Notes: generated by a model from the letters alone, not told the origin. A stretch of DNA of 64,000 nt from Paguma larvata (GCA_030068075.1 CM057826.1:109595746-109659745); one strand, 5' to 3'. Shown: positions 12,366 through 27,719, counted from the first letter of the stretch. Program-made: numbers and translations.

Positions 12366-13108
12366 ATTTAACACCTACTCAGCACTCTTCCTGCACCTCA
12401 AAGTTGAGAGCTGTGAGTGCCCCCGGTCCTTGTCCTGCAAGAGGTTTTAGAACTCATGTCAGCTTCTGTCCCTCACACAGTAGAAGCACATGCCAGGGTT
12501 CACAGTGTAATGGCCCATTGTGAGCCAGCAACAAGCTGAGTAATGGGAAATCCGGAGAGACGACTGTGCAGAGACAAGGGAGGAAAAGGAAGAGGAAAGG
12601 TGAAATGAATGAGTGCTGTTCCATGGAATTGTGAAAACTAACTCCAACCCTGGGGTCAAAAAAATAGGGTAACACAGGGCGAAGAAGACCAACAGGAAAT
12701 TTTACGTTGAAAAAATGTATCAGGAGGTAGCCAGCATTTGGAGAATATCAAAATCACAGTTTTTTAAAAATTGAACTTTGTTTCTTGCCCAAGTCTCTGA
12801 CCCTCGCCATGTGGTCCAGCTCCGGGCTTCCAGAACTACACCTTACCCCTCCTATTTCCTGCTCTTCATCCCTCCTAGGGACCTCCATTCTACCCATAAG
12901 TCCTAGTGGATGGAGTTACAGGGTCTCTCTATGGACTCAATCAGAAAATTAAAATGCTAATGAATTATTTGGATTGTTTTATAATCTTTCCAGAGATATC
13001 AGGAGGATCTGAAGGATAAAACTTTCTATTGTATGATATAAAATGAGAATCTCTTTCATTGGCCAATGAAGATTTATTGTCATCTGAAATTGCAAATGTT
13101 CATCCAGT

Positions 13109-13132
13109 GTTTTGTTTTGTTTTGTTTTGTTT
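13109..13132. repeat. (TTTTG)n short tandem repeat
   Basis: About five TTTTG units ahead of the second 93-bp copy. Confidence 0.95.
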
Positions 13133-13190
13133 GAGTTTTCAGGCCGGTGAAAGGTATTCAATACCAGTAATACGCACAGATTTTACTTTA

Positions 13191-13283
13191 CCCAAGCAGA
13201 CCCCATGCTCAAAAGGGTGCCCTGTGTTTGGGGTATAATGCTCTATGGTCACCATCTGAAAATTCTCATTAATTTTATCTTTG
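13191..13283 (+). repeat. 93-bp perfect direct repeat, copy 2
   Basis: Exact copy of 11902-11994, with different flanks and no A-tail or evident target-site duplication. It lacks the rest of the parent repeat, which suggests a recent templated insertion, gene conversion or an assembly error rather than an independent old transposon copy. Confidence 0.98.
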
Positions 13284-13644
13284 CACCTATTTGTGCAAGC
13301 TGAAGAGATGTAAGACACTCTCAAGGAAGAATTGGTAACTTTTAAGACTGGGACAGGTTGCTTAAAACAGTGTAGAATAGCCTCCTTTCAAAGATAGGAT
13401 GAAAAGTTTATTATAGATCTACACAGAGAGATGGACCCAGTTTAGATGGTTGCCTAAATGTTCTTTGTTTCTCACATCTGTTGATTTCTTATTGATAATA
13501 ATCCATTTCCTTTCACCAAGGATTTTTGGAGATTAAATTTCATGCAGTTTGTAGCAATTTGATCATTACTGGATCATCTTGGTCATCATTATGCCTCCAG
13601 TGAGTACTCATCATGGTCATTTTGTTAATATTAAAATTCACTCT

Positions 13645-13854
13645 GGGGCACCTGGGTGTCTCAGTCAGTTAAGTATCCAACCTCGGCCCAGGTCATAATC
13701 TCAGGGTTCATGGGTCTGAGCCCCTCGTTGGGCTCTGTGCTGACAGTGCGGAGCCTGCTTTGGATTCTCTGCCTCCCTCTCTCTGCCTCTCTCTCTCTCT
13801 CTCAAAATAAATAAATAAATAAACATTAAGAAAATAATAATTGTTTAAAAAAAA
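13645..13854 (+). mobile_element. Carnivore tRNA-derived SINE
   Basis: Head ggggcacctgggtgtctcag, TC-rich block, (AAAT)n-like tail. An 8-bp flanking repeat ttcactct occurs at 13637-13644 and 13858-13865. Confidence 0.92.
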
Positions 13855-14208
13855 TTTTTCACTCTTCTGGTTTCTCAGGGGTCTATCTCTGCCCTAGCTG
13901 GGGAAAAAAACAAATAGATTTGATGAACTAGTTGTTGTCTCAGTAGCCCCCCAGCATGTCAATCACACTTGTATTTAATTTAAATACAATCCTTAGTTGG
14001 CTAATGATAGAAGACAATTCAGCTCATATGAAAAACAAAAATCCTTCCAGCGACAAGAGTCAAGTGGGAATTTGTTGGAGGGTTTGATAAAATGTGTTTA
14101 CTTCCATTTTTAGTTTTCCTTTTCTTTCTCTTTCTTTTTGCATTTTTTTTCTTTGTATTTTATCTTAACATGCATAGACCAGGAAGAGCCCTGGATGATA
14201 CATAATGA

Positions 14209-14481
<273 letters not shown>

Positions 14482-15330
14482 TAAAGAACATGGTTAAGGG
14501 GTTATCCTATATGACTATATCCTTGACTGCCAGTAATATTCACACATGTGCTTGTGACAATAAAAACTGCTCTATTTTAGTCAGGACAGGAAAAATCATT
14601 GTTATGGAGAGAAATACTGTGACTGTACAGTATTGTCATATTTTCCACTTTTTGCTAAATATTCTCAGAAGGCTTTCTGTATGTCAGCTTCCTGCTATGT
14701 ATACACTTTTTATTCTTAACAGTAAGTCTTATTTTTTTCTTCATTCCTGGATTATGTCATAAAGTCTACAAGTTCTTGTTATCCAGACAAGAGCATAAGA
14801 GAGGTTTTGTATTCAGAACTAGATGTGACTTCTTAAGGTTTTTCTTTCTTTTTCCCCCCCCCCAACCATTAAACATACATTGGCAAAGAAAAAGAAGCTG
14901 GATCCAGAAAGGGGAAGAGACTTATCCCAGAGGTAGTTAGCAATGAAAGGAAGATTTATACCCTCCTTTTCCAAACATGGAATGTTCATCCATAATCAAC
15001 TATTAGAGCTTTTCAATTATACTGTTTATCTAATCTTTGTTTTGGTTAAGCATTGATTTAGTGGAAATACAAGAATAATATAACAACAAACAAGACTATT
15101 GAAAATAAGTAAAAGGCTTACATCCTTTCTATGGGGGTTTTTTTGCCCTCTTCTGTTGAAGTGCAAAAGTAGCCACCTGTTTATTCTAACTTCAGATAAA
15201 CCCCAAGAAGCACCTCCTACTCCCTGATACCTGAAATTCTTATAATGCATGGGAAATTTTCTTGAGTTGCACATGAGCCTCAGGACTTGGAGATGGTTAA
15301 CATGATGATTTTAATTAAAATTAAAATATA

Positions 15331-15541
15331 GGGGTGCCTGGGTGGCTCAGTTGGGTAAGTGTCTGACTTCAGCTCAGGTCATGGTCTCACGGTTCATGGG
15401 TTCAAGCCCTGCGTCGGGCTCTGTGCTGACAGCCTGCTTTTGAGTCTGTGCCTCCCTTTCTCTCTGCACCACCCCCCATGCTTGTGCTCTCTCTCCCTCT
15501 CAAAAATAAATATATATTAAAAAATTAAAAAAAAATAAAAT
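15331..15541 (+). mobile_element. Carnivore tRNA-derived SINE
   Basis: Head ggggtgcctgggtggctcag, CT-rich block with ctctctccctctc, A/T-rich tail. The flanks are A/T-rich, so the target-site duplication is not clear. Confidence 0.9.
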
Positions 15542-16211
15542 TAGAGATCATTGAAAGTAGACCTTTCCCCAGGGGCAGATACTGACCTGGAGCAGACAGT
15601 AGCAGGACTGAAGTTACATGAAAAGGAAAGATGAATGAGCCAAAAAAAGAAGAAAGCAACACATTTAAGAAAGGAGAGCTGGAGAAAAATTTGCCTACTT
15701 CAAAATACTTTCAGAACCAGTTCCAAATAGGATGTTTCCCATTTTGCATTTTCATACACTTAGCGAAGGAAATCGAGTTCCCCAGGCCTCAGGAAAGAAA
15801 GTAAACCCAAGGGTAGGAAAACAAGTACAAAAGATAAGATCCTATGAGAGTTCAAAGTGAAGTAAAATCTCCAGGAGAATCTAGTTCCTGCTCCAAAGCT
15901 CAACCCACATGTTGCCTAAACTGGCCAAATCCTGCCCTCTGTTTTGTTTTGTTTCCTGCAGCCTGCAGCTGTGCCTTCACACTGAAACTGTGCGTTTGTC
16001 TTAGTAGTAGAATTTTTCAAAAGTTTCATAGGTATAAATGCTTTAACCATTTGTAGGAATTGTGACTTCCCTATGCTTCTTCTCCTGGTGGAGAGAAAGT
16101 GTTTGAAGCAAAGGGAAGAAAAATAAGGCAGTGATTTAAAAAAAGAGAGAAAGGGAAAATACGCAGGCACTAGTCCTCCTAGATACTAAAGTACTTTATA
16201 GATCTGTAATG

Positions 16212-16420
16212 TTTATTTTTTAAAAGTTTACTTCTTTATTTTGAGAGAGAGAGAGAAAGAGAGAGCAGGGGAGGGGCAGAGAGAGGAGAGAGAGACAGAG
16301 AATCCTAAGCAAGGCTCCATGCTGTCAGCGTGGAGCCTGTTTTGGGGCTTGATCTCAGGAACTTTAAGGTTATGATCTAAGCTGAAATCAAGAGCAGGAA
16401 GTTTAACCAACTGTGCCTCA
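16212..16420 (-). mobile_element. Carnivore tRNA-derived SINE, diverged
   Basis: Reverse orientation: tttattttgagagagagag on the left and a degraded head complement (gtttaaccaactgtgcctc) on the right. No clear target-site duplication was found. Confidence 0.82.
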
Positions 16421-17744
16421 GTTGGTTATGATATTTAAAACATGGTGTAATTAGCCTAAGATCAATGGCACAGAACACATAACTCAGAAGTAGCTCATGT
16501 AGCATAAATGTCTCAAGTTTCATCAACCCATGAGGTCATACTTTACTTTAATACCCAACCCATTTATCTTCAGGAAAGACAGTCTTTTATCAAGTTCTCC
16601 CTACAAGCTTCTGGGAATTCTCTAGGGAATATTTACATGTCCTATAAATCATTCCTTAACTACTGACATCTAACCAATGCTGCATGCTTATACCAATCAT
16701 TTCCTGCCCTTCAGACACTACCTCATCAACTACCTCTAATGAATTTCTTCTGAATCATGGGCCCTGACCCTCCATCTTCACATTTTGTTAGTTTCAGCTA
16801 CCACAGTGCGAAGGTGTGTTTGTGTGTGTGTTTGCAGGAAATTTAGAGATAAGAAAGGAATTACAGGTTAGATAACCTGAAATTAGATATGACAGATTGC
16901 CCGCAAAGATTCTGTGTGTATTAGAAGTTATCTATATACTCCCCAAGTTTCTCTGAAAAATAATTTATACTTTCCCTCTGTCCTTTTGGACCTCTTTTTC
17001 CATGTTGGTAGTCAGAAGAATTAAAACAGTCTTCACAATTGTTGTAAAAAGTATTTCACACTGCTCCAGAGTGAGTTGTCACGTGTCCGTGAACCTGATG
17101 AGATTGATGCTCAACTCTTTATCTACTGAATTTATTGGCAATATATCCTCTAAGCGGGATAGCATGATCTGGCTGGGGCCTCATCCTGTTTCATAATAGA
17201 TACTGTCTGCAGACCTCGCTCAAGTAGAATGGAATCAGTCACAGCTGCCACATATTCAAATAAGCAGGGTGATTGATCACTATATTGAAAAAAAAAATAT
17301 GTTCCTATTAAGTGTTCTTGAATTGGTGGCCATAGCATAATGTGAGGAGGAGGATGCTTGATTGATAGAAGACACAATCCACGCATGGGGATCCTGGCTA
17401 CACTGGGGACAAGGCTACTCTTCCAACTTAGCCCATGCTCCTTCACAGATAGCTCCAACCAAGCCCTTCTCCCTCTAGCCCCTTGGCTGCCTCCATGTCT
17501 GAGAGACTGCTTGGGCACCCTCTGCTCTGGGTTCAGGCCCCACCACAAAGCCAAGGAGAATTTTCCATGCCTTCCTTTCCTGCCTCTGGATTGAGCCTTT
17601 CCCAGGGCAATTTAAAAATTACAATATTTTATCTCCTAGCCTCTGGCTTTTTTTTCCCTAAGAAAATATTGGTTTTACAATTTAATAAAGGCTTAAATAC
17701 TGATGAATATGTATCTACCTTCTGGCTAATGAAGGACTTTCTAA

Positions 17745-18639
<895 letters not shown>

Positions 18640-18930
18640 TGAGTGCAGTGGGGAGGGGAGACAGTCACTGTTTTCTTCCTCTCAAACATTTACAAAATTG
18701 GATGAAACTTTTTCACTTGCCGACACACAAAGCCAGCAATAATTTAATATTGTGCTTGGCGTTGTCTAATGTATTTGTGACATGTTCTCTACTCCGTGGA
18801 GCAAAATTGTAGTAGTGAGCCCAAATCCATCAGCCTAACATCCACTGGACTTTCATTTCTTCTTTCCTTTTTCTCCCTTTCTTCTTCTCTGTATGCTATG
18901 TTCTCTTAATCTTCTTTTTTCCATAATCAA

Positions 18931-20509
18931 CAATTCTCAAACTTTTTGTTCTCAGGACCCTTTTCCACTTTCAAAAATTGCGAACCCCAAGGAGCTTTTC
19001 TTTATGGGAGTTACACCTATCTGCATTTATGGCATTAGAAACCAAAGCTAATTTTTAATAAAATATGTAATTATTCATTTAAAGCAATAATAACCCCGTT
19101 ACATTTACCTGTTGACATAAATACCATATTTGTAGTTAAAAATACTCCAAACCCAAAAAAGTTGTAATAAGAAGAACAGCAGAGCTCTGCAGTGTTTTGC
19201 AAATCTCTTTGATATCTTAATAGAAGCATAATGGAATACAGCTATATTCTCATACCTGCTCCTGTATTCAGTCTCTTGCAATACATTGTTTTGATAGAAG
19301 TGTCTGGAAAAAAAATGACTTTGCATAAATATGCAGTTGGAGAAGGGAATATTTCAGTAGCATCTTCAGATAATTGTGGCTATGTTTCCTTTGATATTAC
19401 ACCCAAACTTAACAAATGTTAGTTGCAATGTGGACTATCAGCATACCAATGAAATTTTTATACTCTGTTGTATTAAAATCCATTAGTCTATCTTGTACTT
19501 TAAATGGGTCTTATACCCATGCAGGTCTTGCTTTGGTCATTTGAGAAATATTGGTTCACTTAGTTAGGAATATCTTCCAAATGATACATTGCATTATACA
19601 ATATTAAAAAATCACATTTGTTAATATCACCACCAATCTTATTGAAAGAGCCTTTATGTATCAGGAAGCTGTCAAGCTTACAGTGTGCACACAAGTTTTC
19701 AAAATTTTAATTTTTGCTTGAAAACTGGACTTTTGTCATTGGCAGCAATTACTGTCAGTTGTTTAACTTGAAATGACAGGCTTATTTTATTCATTTTTGA
19801 GAAACTTTCTGCAAATACCCAATTGCTAATAACCATAATTTGTCTGTGAGTCATAAAAAATGTGTTCCATGAAAAAGTGTATTAGGTTAGCTGGCAACTC
19901 AAACAGTTATACAAGTGCTTTACCTCAAGACAACCATCGTACTTCATTATATAGTTGAATTGCTATGGGTACTTCCTGTTTTGTCAAAAAAATGTATACT
20001 GAGAGGTCAATAATTTTTTTAAATTTTTTAATGTTTATTTTATTTTTGAGAGAGAGAGAAAGAAAGAAACTATGAGTGGGGGTGGGACAGAAAGAGAGGG
20101 AGACACAGAATCCAAAGCAGTCTCCAGGCTCTGAGCTGTCAGCACAGAGCTCAAAGCAGGGCTCAAACCTTGAACCATGAGATCATGACCTGAGCTGAAG
20201 TTGGTGCCTAACCGACTGAGCCATCCATGCACCCTAAGGTCAATATTTAATAAAATTAATAACTTTTACTAGACATTACTAATTTAAATGGCAATTTTAA
20301 AATTTAAGTCCATTGATGCTATCTTCATTTGTACCAAGAAGCCCATACTTTGATCCACTATCTCAATTGTACCCTTGGTATCAAAAGCACCACAGTGAAA
20401 AAAGCATGTTGATATTATGAATATAGTTTTACCCTCATAGAACCCCTGAAGACTATTGGGGACTCACCCACAGGGCTTAGGGGGGGACCACACTTTGAGA
20501 CCCCACTGG
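18931..20509 (+). mobile_element. Old hAT-type nonautonomous DNA transposon
   Basis: The left end (caattctcaaactttttgtt ctcaggaccc) and right end (gaccacactttgagacccc actgg) are inverted-repeat relatives of the CAGTGGTTCTCAAA class of hAT termini. Between them lies about 1.4 kb of A/T-rich sequence without a transposase frame. The element was later split by the SINE at 20013-20236. The exact family name is not assigned. Confidence 0.65.
20013..20236 (-). mobile_element. Carnivore tRNA-derived SINE inside hAT element
   Basis: T-rich and GAGA left side, head complement gactgagccatccatgcacc at the right. A 9-bp target-site duplication aggtcaata occurs at 20004-20012 and 20237-20245. Confidence 0.93.
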
Positions 20510-21652
20510 CCTAAATCACAATCTATAACAGAAGGAGAAAAGATTATAGAAGATACTAAAGTAGGATTAATTTGCACAGGGGTGTATTCTATCTCTGTCA
20601 ACTTGGAAGAATGTTAGAGATCCCCTGGGGTAATGTTAGGGGTCCAGAAGGTGTGTTCAATAGATCACAAAGCCTATTGGAAGGTGAAAGAATGAATATA
20701 AAAATACATTGTGGAAATAAAGATTCAATTCCACACTGTGCGACCTGTAAAGAAAAACACTAATTATGTGCAATCAAGTGGTGATGTTTTTCAAATTACA
20801 AATTACGGTATCTCACTCCGAAGGGTAATGTTGCAATCTGGCTTTTAGGGCACACACATGGGTCAGGTTTCATCATTAACTCGTACCACAGAAAGCACTA
20901 AGTCAATTGTGGCCTCAAAAGAGAATAACAGAATTTTCCAAGCAACAAAAACATAATGGTGCCTCAGGGAAACTCTCCACATAAGAGGAGCCAGCCGGAC
21001 AACTGCTGACCTTTTATTTTCTTTAGAATTTGCCTGCCCATTGGCATTGCTCACTTTTCTTCTACTGCCACACCCGATCTCTGGGACACACACTTCCTCT
21101 TGTGCAGCTGAAGCCCAGACAAAAGCTTCTTCCCTCGGTTTCCTTTTTTAAAAAGTATTTTTCAATAGGAAATTTAGTAAAAAGGAAAACAAAGAACATT
21201 CGAATAGCATAAAATGGGCAGGCTTCCTCAGGTAGATAATGTCTGAGCTGTGCCCAGATCTTCTGAGATCTGTTTAGAGAAAGCCTGAAACCATTCTTCT
21301 ACCGTCTCTACAAGCTTCACCTGCTTCTACTAGCTGAAGCCTGAACTCACTCTTAGCCTTCATCTCTGTGACTTAAAACTTATACCCCTACTGACTGTGC
21401 TTGAGAAGTGAGAATAGTAATGCTTTAAGCTATTTTCAGCTTAGTTTATCCCGTGGTGAAAATAAATGATCTAGAGGTCAATTTTGAAAGGACAGCTCCT
21501 GAGGGACTAAGAGGAATCTAAGAAATAGTCTAACTATGGCAATGAGGGGAATAATAAAGGGTTTGGCAAGTTCTTCCTCATCACCTTTGACTTGAAAGTG
21601 TTTTGGGTGTCTTTGAATTACCTGAGACAACCTTCTTAAGCAGATAGAATAG

Positions 21653-22465
<813 letters not shown>

Positions 22466-23018
22466 TAGGAACTGGGGTGACAGTAGCCTAGAAGGCAGGA
22501 CCAGAACAAAATGGATGATTAGGGCCAAGATTTTGCCTTGAATCCACTGGATTCAAGATCCCTAGGCTAGGGAAACATTTTTCTTTTCCACCTTGAGAGC
22601 AATCAAGTCAAAATATGTGCCTTCTCTGTATTCCCAGCAGATATGTGTAGTGACTGGCAGATTAAAGCAGAAATATTACTATTTCCAGGAGCTAAGATTC
22701 TTAACCAGGGGTAGTGGCAATATCAATCATAAGGGGATGATTTGTTTGTGTGATAGCTTGCTTTTAAATCAGGTGTTCAATCCCTACTTCGGACCTATGG
22801 AAGCAAAATTTTGATGAGGGAGGAGGGAAAATGGCAATACCTTCTAGGTCTACAGGTAGAAAGGAAACACATTAATTTCCACATTAATGATTCAAGTTTC
22901 CACACATATCAAAGGCTTACATTGTAATTCTCCCTCCTATCTCTTCCCCCAGCCAACAAGCACCAGTCATCCAAAGCCACCAATATTATTTGTTGTTTTT
23001 TCTTCCAGAGGTATTTTA

Positions 23019-23056
23019 TACACACACATACACACACACGCACACACACACACACA
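23019..23056. repeat. (CA)n microsatellite
   Basis: CA repeats with two short interruptions, followed by a (TA)n tract at about 23138-23153. Confidence 0.93.
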
Positions 23057-23646
23057 ATATGTATAAGTAGGTATATATCCCTCTTTAAATAAATGTATCA
23101 CACTAAATAATTTGTTTTTATACTCATACAAGCAATATTATATATATATATATAATTATTTTTTAAATGGACCACAAGTGATTCTGATGCACACTAGAGA
23201 AAGGGAAACATTGTTCTAAAGCAGAGGCTGCAAAACAGCTTCCAAAATTTGTTCATTGCCACAGTATCTTGTTTTCAAGTGAATTAATTCTTAATATTTA
23301 AAAGTCATGAAGTATTAAATAAAAAATAGAAAATTCTAGCTTCCCTTGAGAAATTAAAACGTCTGGCACACTGAACCCAAATTCCACTTGGTAATAATGG
23401 GCCAGATGTGAATACCCACAGTCCCCTTGGACACCAGCTGGACATCACTGTCCCCAGTTTAACCCAGTCCCCACCACTCTCTAGTACTCTCCAAGGAGTG
23501 TCAGTTGTTCTTTCTCAACGTGTTTCTGTTGTTTTTCTAATAGTAGGCCTAAGAGAAAAAAAATGATGTATCCTAGACCCGCATTTCTGTCAAACATAGA
23601 AGAATGCAAGACTGAGAGTGCTATGTGTATTATAAGAAGTGGAGGA

Positions 23647-23863
23647 GGGTTGGGGGCACCTGGGTGGCTCAGTCGGATGAATGTCCATCTCTTGGTTTCG
23701 GCTCAAGTCATGATCTCACGGTTTGTGGGTTTGAACTCTGTATTGGCCTTTGAGCTGACAGTGCAGAGCCTGCTTGGGATTCTCTCTCTTCTTCACTCTC
23801 TGCCCCTCCCCCACTCACAGTCACTCACACTCTCTCTGAAAATAAATAAATAAACTTAAAAAA
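23647..23863 (+). mobile_element. Carnivore tRNA-derived SINE
   Basis: Head gggggcacctgggtggctca, CT-rich block, (AAAT)n tail. A perfect 13-bp target-site duplication aagaagtggagga occurs at 23634-23646 and 23864-23876. Confidence 0.95.
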
Positions 23864-24309
23864 AAGAAGTGGAGGAATATATTTATTAGGAAATGAGAAA
23901 TATTCCTTCCTGTTTAATATGGAGCATGAGCCTGGCTCTCTTCCTCACTTATGTGTGCCAGTGTCTGAAACAGGTGAGGTAGAGTAAGGCTCCTCTCATA
24001 CATACTTACATGTATGTGTGAGAAACAGACATCCTGGTGTCTGAGAAAAACTCCACCCAACATTTTACTTCCTCCACAAAGCACTAAAGTATGTGGCTAG
24101 TGGCATAGGTAATGTTTTTGCTTTTGTTCTATGGAAGGATCAGGAAGGAAAGATATTAGTCGTCTTCTTTTGATACTTTAGTGGTCTCCAGGGCCTCAAC
24201 CCATCCTCTTTTCTGGAGTCGATTCTGTCCTGGCTAATACCTCCCCTTCTGAAAATCTTTTGAAGTTTGTGAAAATCTTGTTCTTTTTCTGTTCCCAAGA
24301 GAGTCTCTT

Positions 24310-24695
24310 TTTCTATCAGTTAGGATTGGGCTCAGCTGCCTGTAACAGGAACCAAAGTAATAATGGCTTAAAAAACATAGAAGTTTATTGCTCTCACAGG
24401 AAAAGAAGTCTGAAGTAGGTAGTTCCCAGGTGTTCGGTAGCTCCATGATTACCAAAAACCTGGGCTCCTTTCTTCCGTGTGCTCCACAGGTTACCATATG
24501 ACTTCCATTCTTCAGGTTATTTCACAGTCCATTAAGGCTAACAGAGAATGAGGAAACAGAGATAGGGGAAACATGGATTTTCCCAGCTGAATCAGCTGCC
24601 ACTAAGACATCATTGCCCAGAAGTCCATGCATCTGTTTACATCTCATTGGCCAGAACTTTAGTCACATGGTCATGCCTATTGGCAAAGGAGACCA
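24310..24695 (-). repeat. Old LTR-like interspersed repeat, reverse orientation
   Basis: Contains ctgtaacaggaaccaaagta, atggcttaaaaaacatagaa and catctcattggccagaac ttt, a familiar order in a mammalian medium-copy repeat. I cannot assign the family. No coding content. Confidence 0.5.
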
Positions 24696-25214
24696 GTCTT
24701 TTATCTCAGCACATGGCTGTCTCTCAAAAATCTCTCTTTTGAAGAGAGATTAGATAGTGTATAAAGAACTAGTAGATTATGGCCTTTGTGCCATCTAAAA
24801 CTTTCCATATTATTGGAAATAAAATGAAATTCAAGAAACTCGGTTTGAAAATTTGCTTCATTTGCCAGTGAAGTAACTTGAAAAGTCCTGGAGTGGCAGA
24901 ATAGCAGAGAAGAAACAAAATTCTCCAAGCTAATCTGAAATAATTAGCTGTGGCTACATCAAAGCATTTATTTTTTCAACTAATGTTTTTAAGCACTGAT
25001 AACTAGGAGCCATTCTAGGCAACTGAGTTGTGATAAGATAAATCTCTCAAGAATCTTCGGCCTATAAATGAGTTTTGAAAGATATGGATTTGCTAAAATG
25101 ATTATGCAACTGACTTCAAGTTACTTATCATGTTTAGGTACAAGATCATAGGGTTTTGAAATGAAAAGGACCTTATTCATTCATTAAATGGTTAGAGTGT
25201 CTGTCATTCTAATT

Positions 25215-25445
25215 TGTCAAGAGGCAGACTGCTACAAGGGTTAAGACATCTGGTTTCAAATTCTGACTCTGTCACTTAAGTGCTGTTACTCAATCTCTCT
25301 GGGCTTTTGTTTCTTCACCTGAAAGAATGGGAGGAAATACTTAACCATACCTAACCATAACGTGTGAGTTCCTGTTTAATTAAATTAAGAGGTGATACGT
25401 GTAAAGTACTTAGAACAGGTGATTTGAACATAGTATTGTACGCAC
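25215..25445 (+). repeat. MIR SINE
   Basis: Core with ctctgtcacttaagtgctg, cttcacctgaaagaatgg and gtgtaaagtacttagaacag, which follows the MIR layout. Diverged. Confidence 0.75.
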
Positions 25446-25589
25446 ACAGACGTATTTGGTTTTTTAAAACTATGTGCCAGGCCCTAAGCACTATGCTTTA
25501 GTTACAAGCTAGAAATGACCTTGTTTTAAAGATGATGAAACTTAAATAAATGTGCTAGTCAACTGCCTGATTGCTCTCGCCTCTAGTTT

Positions 25590-26300
25590 TTCCCTCCAGC
25601 TCTATTCTGTCTCTCAGGGAATGACACTTCCAGGATCCCTTATAGCTGCTTCCAGGTACTTTCGGCCAAGTATCAGGAGGCATGGGCAGAAGAGGAAGAG
25701 CAGCAGAAGGAGGGAAAACAATGTAGTTGTCCACAACATCCCTCTGCTGCTGCTTCTTTTTTTTAATTTTTTTAACGTTTATTTATTTTTGAGACATAGA
25801 TGCAGAGCGTGAGCAGGAGAAGGGCAGAGAGAGAGGCAGATACAGAATCCAAAGCAGGCCCAGGCTCCAAGCCGTCAGCACAGAGCCCGACGCGGGGCTC
25901 GAACTCACAGACCGCGAGATCATGACCTGAGCCGAAGTCGTCCGCCCAACCGACTGAGCCACCCAGGCGCCCCCCTCTGCTTCTTCTGAAAGCTCCCACA
26001 GTGGTTCGACCTCCTCCTTCACGCTCCCTACACACAGCTGCTCACTCTGTAGCTCTGGTCCCCGCTAGCTTTGAGGCCTTGGTAATAACATCCTTTCCCC
26101 TCGTCTCTCTGGCCTAGAGGTGGTTGCAATTTTTTGCAGTGGCTGATCTCTGGATTGTCCTTTACCTACCCTCTCTCCTATGGCTTCTTAGCTTTTCTGT
26201 CAGCAATAGAACCAACTTTCTGTATGAAATTCCCTTGTTTCAAAGACCAAGAGAGTCTCTTTTTTTCCTGGATGAACACTGACTGATAGAGCAGACATGG
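25590..26300 (+). repeat. LTR-like repeat interrupted by a SINE
   Basis: The left part reads ccaggatcccttatagctgc and the right part ctctctggcctagaggtggt ... ctggatgaacactgactgat. The order matches an old MaLR/ERV-type LTR as I remember it, now split by the SINE at 25758-25972. Low confidence in family. Confidence 0.4.
25758..25972 (-). mobile_element. Carnivore tRNA-derived SINE, near consensus
   Basis: Reverse orientation with an almost intact head complement ending gagccacccaggcgccccc. The flanks are both ctctgct/cttctt-like, so the target-site duplication is masked by low complexity. Near-consensus sequence suggests youth. The 25772-26035 minus frames are SINE-derived. Confidence 0.92.
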
Positions 26301-27179
26301 CATCTCTCTGAGCCACGGTTCCTTACTCACCCAGAGGCTGGGATAATTATGCCTCATCGGGCTTTTTTCAGTTATAACTCACATGGCCTAAAAGAGTTAA
26401 AACAGTTTGCTCCAAGTCTTACAACTAATTGATGACATATTCTGTACTTGAACCCAGATCTCCTAAATAGGAAGGTATCACCATGGCAATGTACTTCTCT
26501 CAAAGTCCAGTTGGGTAGTGCGCTTACCAATTACCCACAGTGCACTTTTCTCAGAAATGACATTGTCTTCTCCAAAACAAGAAAGAGTTTCCTGCTTTAT
26601 GGATTTTATTGTGGTGGACATTTTTAACTCAATTTGAAATATTGTTTTTAGAACTACCGAGCCTTCTGGACTACAATTAGGAGGGTTCACTTAAGCAGTT
26701 TTAGTGTTAGTCTAGGCAGGTTGAAACAGCAGATTTCTACATTGAGTGCCCATATTTGATATGAAAGCCTACTACAGTAAAGCAATTGGATACTATAAAT
26801 CATACCACTGCACCACTGATTTGAACTTGGCTAGTACCTTTAGCATAGGATTTTCTCTTTTCCTGCCCTGGATTTATAGAAATTATAAGGGCTAGCTAGC
26901 ACTGCCACTGTGTGAATTCCTGGCATCCACTAACCTGTGCTTGCATCAGCAACCCTGAACATTTAGCTGTAATGATTATTGCTTAACATTCATTGAGACC
27001 TGTCAGTGGGCTAGATGGAGAGAGATGGGAGATGAGGCACTTAACCTAATGAGGAGATTTGGAGCATATCAGCTTAATTCATTGCAAACAGCTTTCAGAG
27101 AAAATGGAACAGAAAGCTCTGTGGTGTTTGCTACCAGCCTGGTTATTTACAAGCCATCACGTGGAAAGCAAGAAAGCGC

Positions 27180-27610
27180 TCGCTTCCCTTCTCCGTCAAG
27201 AGAGAACTTCCTTCTCCCTAATTTTCTAAACTTTCCTAGCAGCAATGCAGTCTCCTCCCTGTGTGTGGCTGATCCAGTAACCCCTCTGTTTAAACTCATT
27301 GCTGGTGCTACGTCTTTTCCAGGACAAAGGCCAGATTCTTGAGCCGGTAAACAAAGTTCTCCCAGCGTGGCAGGGCCTCACTTCCTGTTATCAGCTTCTG
27401 TGCCTCTCACGTCTAATCCTTTCCCCCATCCCCCTGAACAGTTCCTTGAACATCTCTCAGTTCCCTGACAACCCATACCTTTCACTCTATGACGCCAGTG
27501 CCCATGTTATTTTTACCTTCTGTCCGCACTGTGCTTGACAGACTTGTCCAGTCTTTTAAGAACCTGTTCAAAACTTCTTTGGAAGTCACCCCGACCTCTG
27601 TAGGAGGTGT
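27180..27610 (+). repeat. L2 LINE fragment
   Basis: L2-like 3' portion: aggacaaaggccagattctt, then cagggcctcacttcctgtta, then cactctatgacgccagtgcc and caaaacttctttggaagtca. The 27025-27342 frame partly overlaps it and is not a gene. Confidence 0.6.
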
Positions 27611-27719
27611 AGCTCTTTCTTACTGTGAGTCATAGAAGAATAGCTCCACCTCGTTCACCCTCCTGGGGGGCACACGGCAAAGTGAACTGCGTACTTCCCC
27701 TTCGATAACACTGCAGAAG

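Noticed and set aside
13139..13324. Shared peptide with the frame at 11763-12047 suggesting a duplicated gene
   Set aside because: The similarity is entirely the 93-bp DNA repeat, part of an interspersed repeat, not a protein family.
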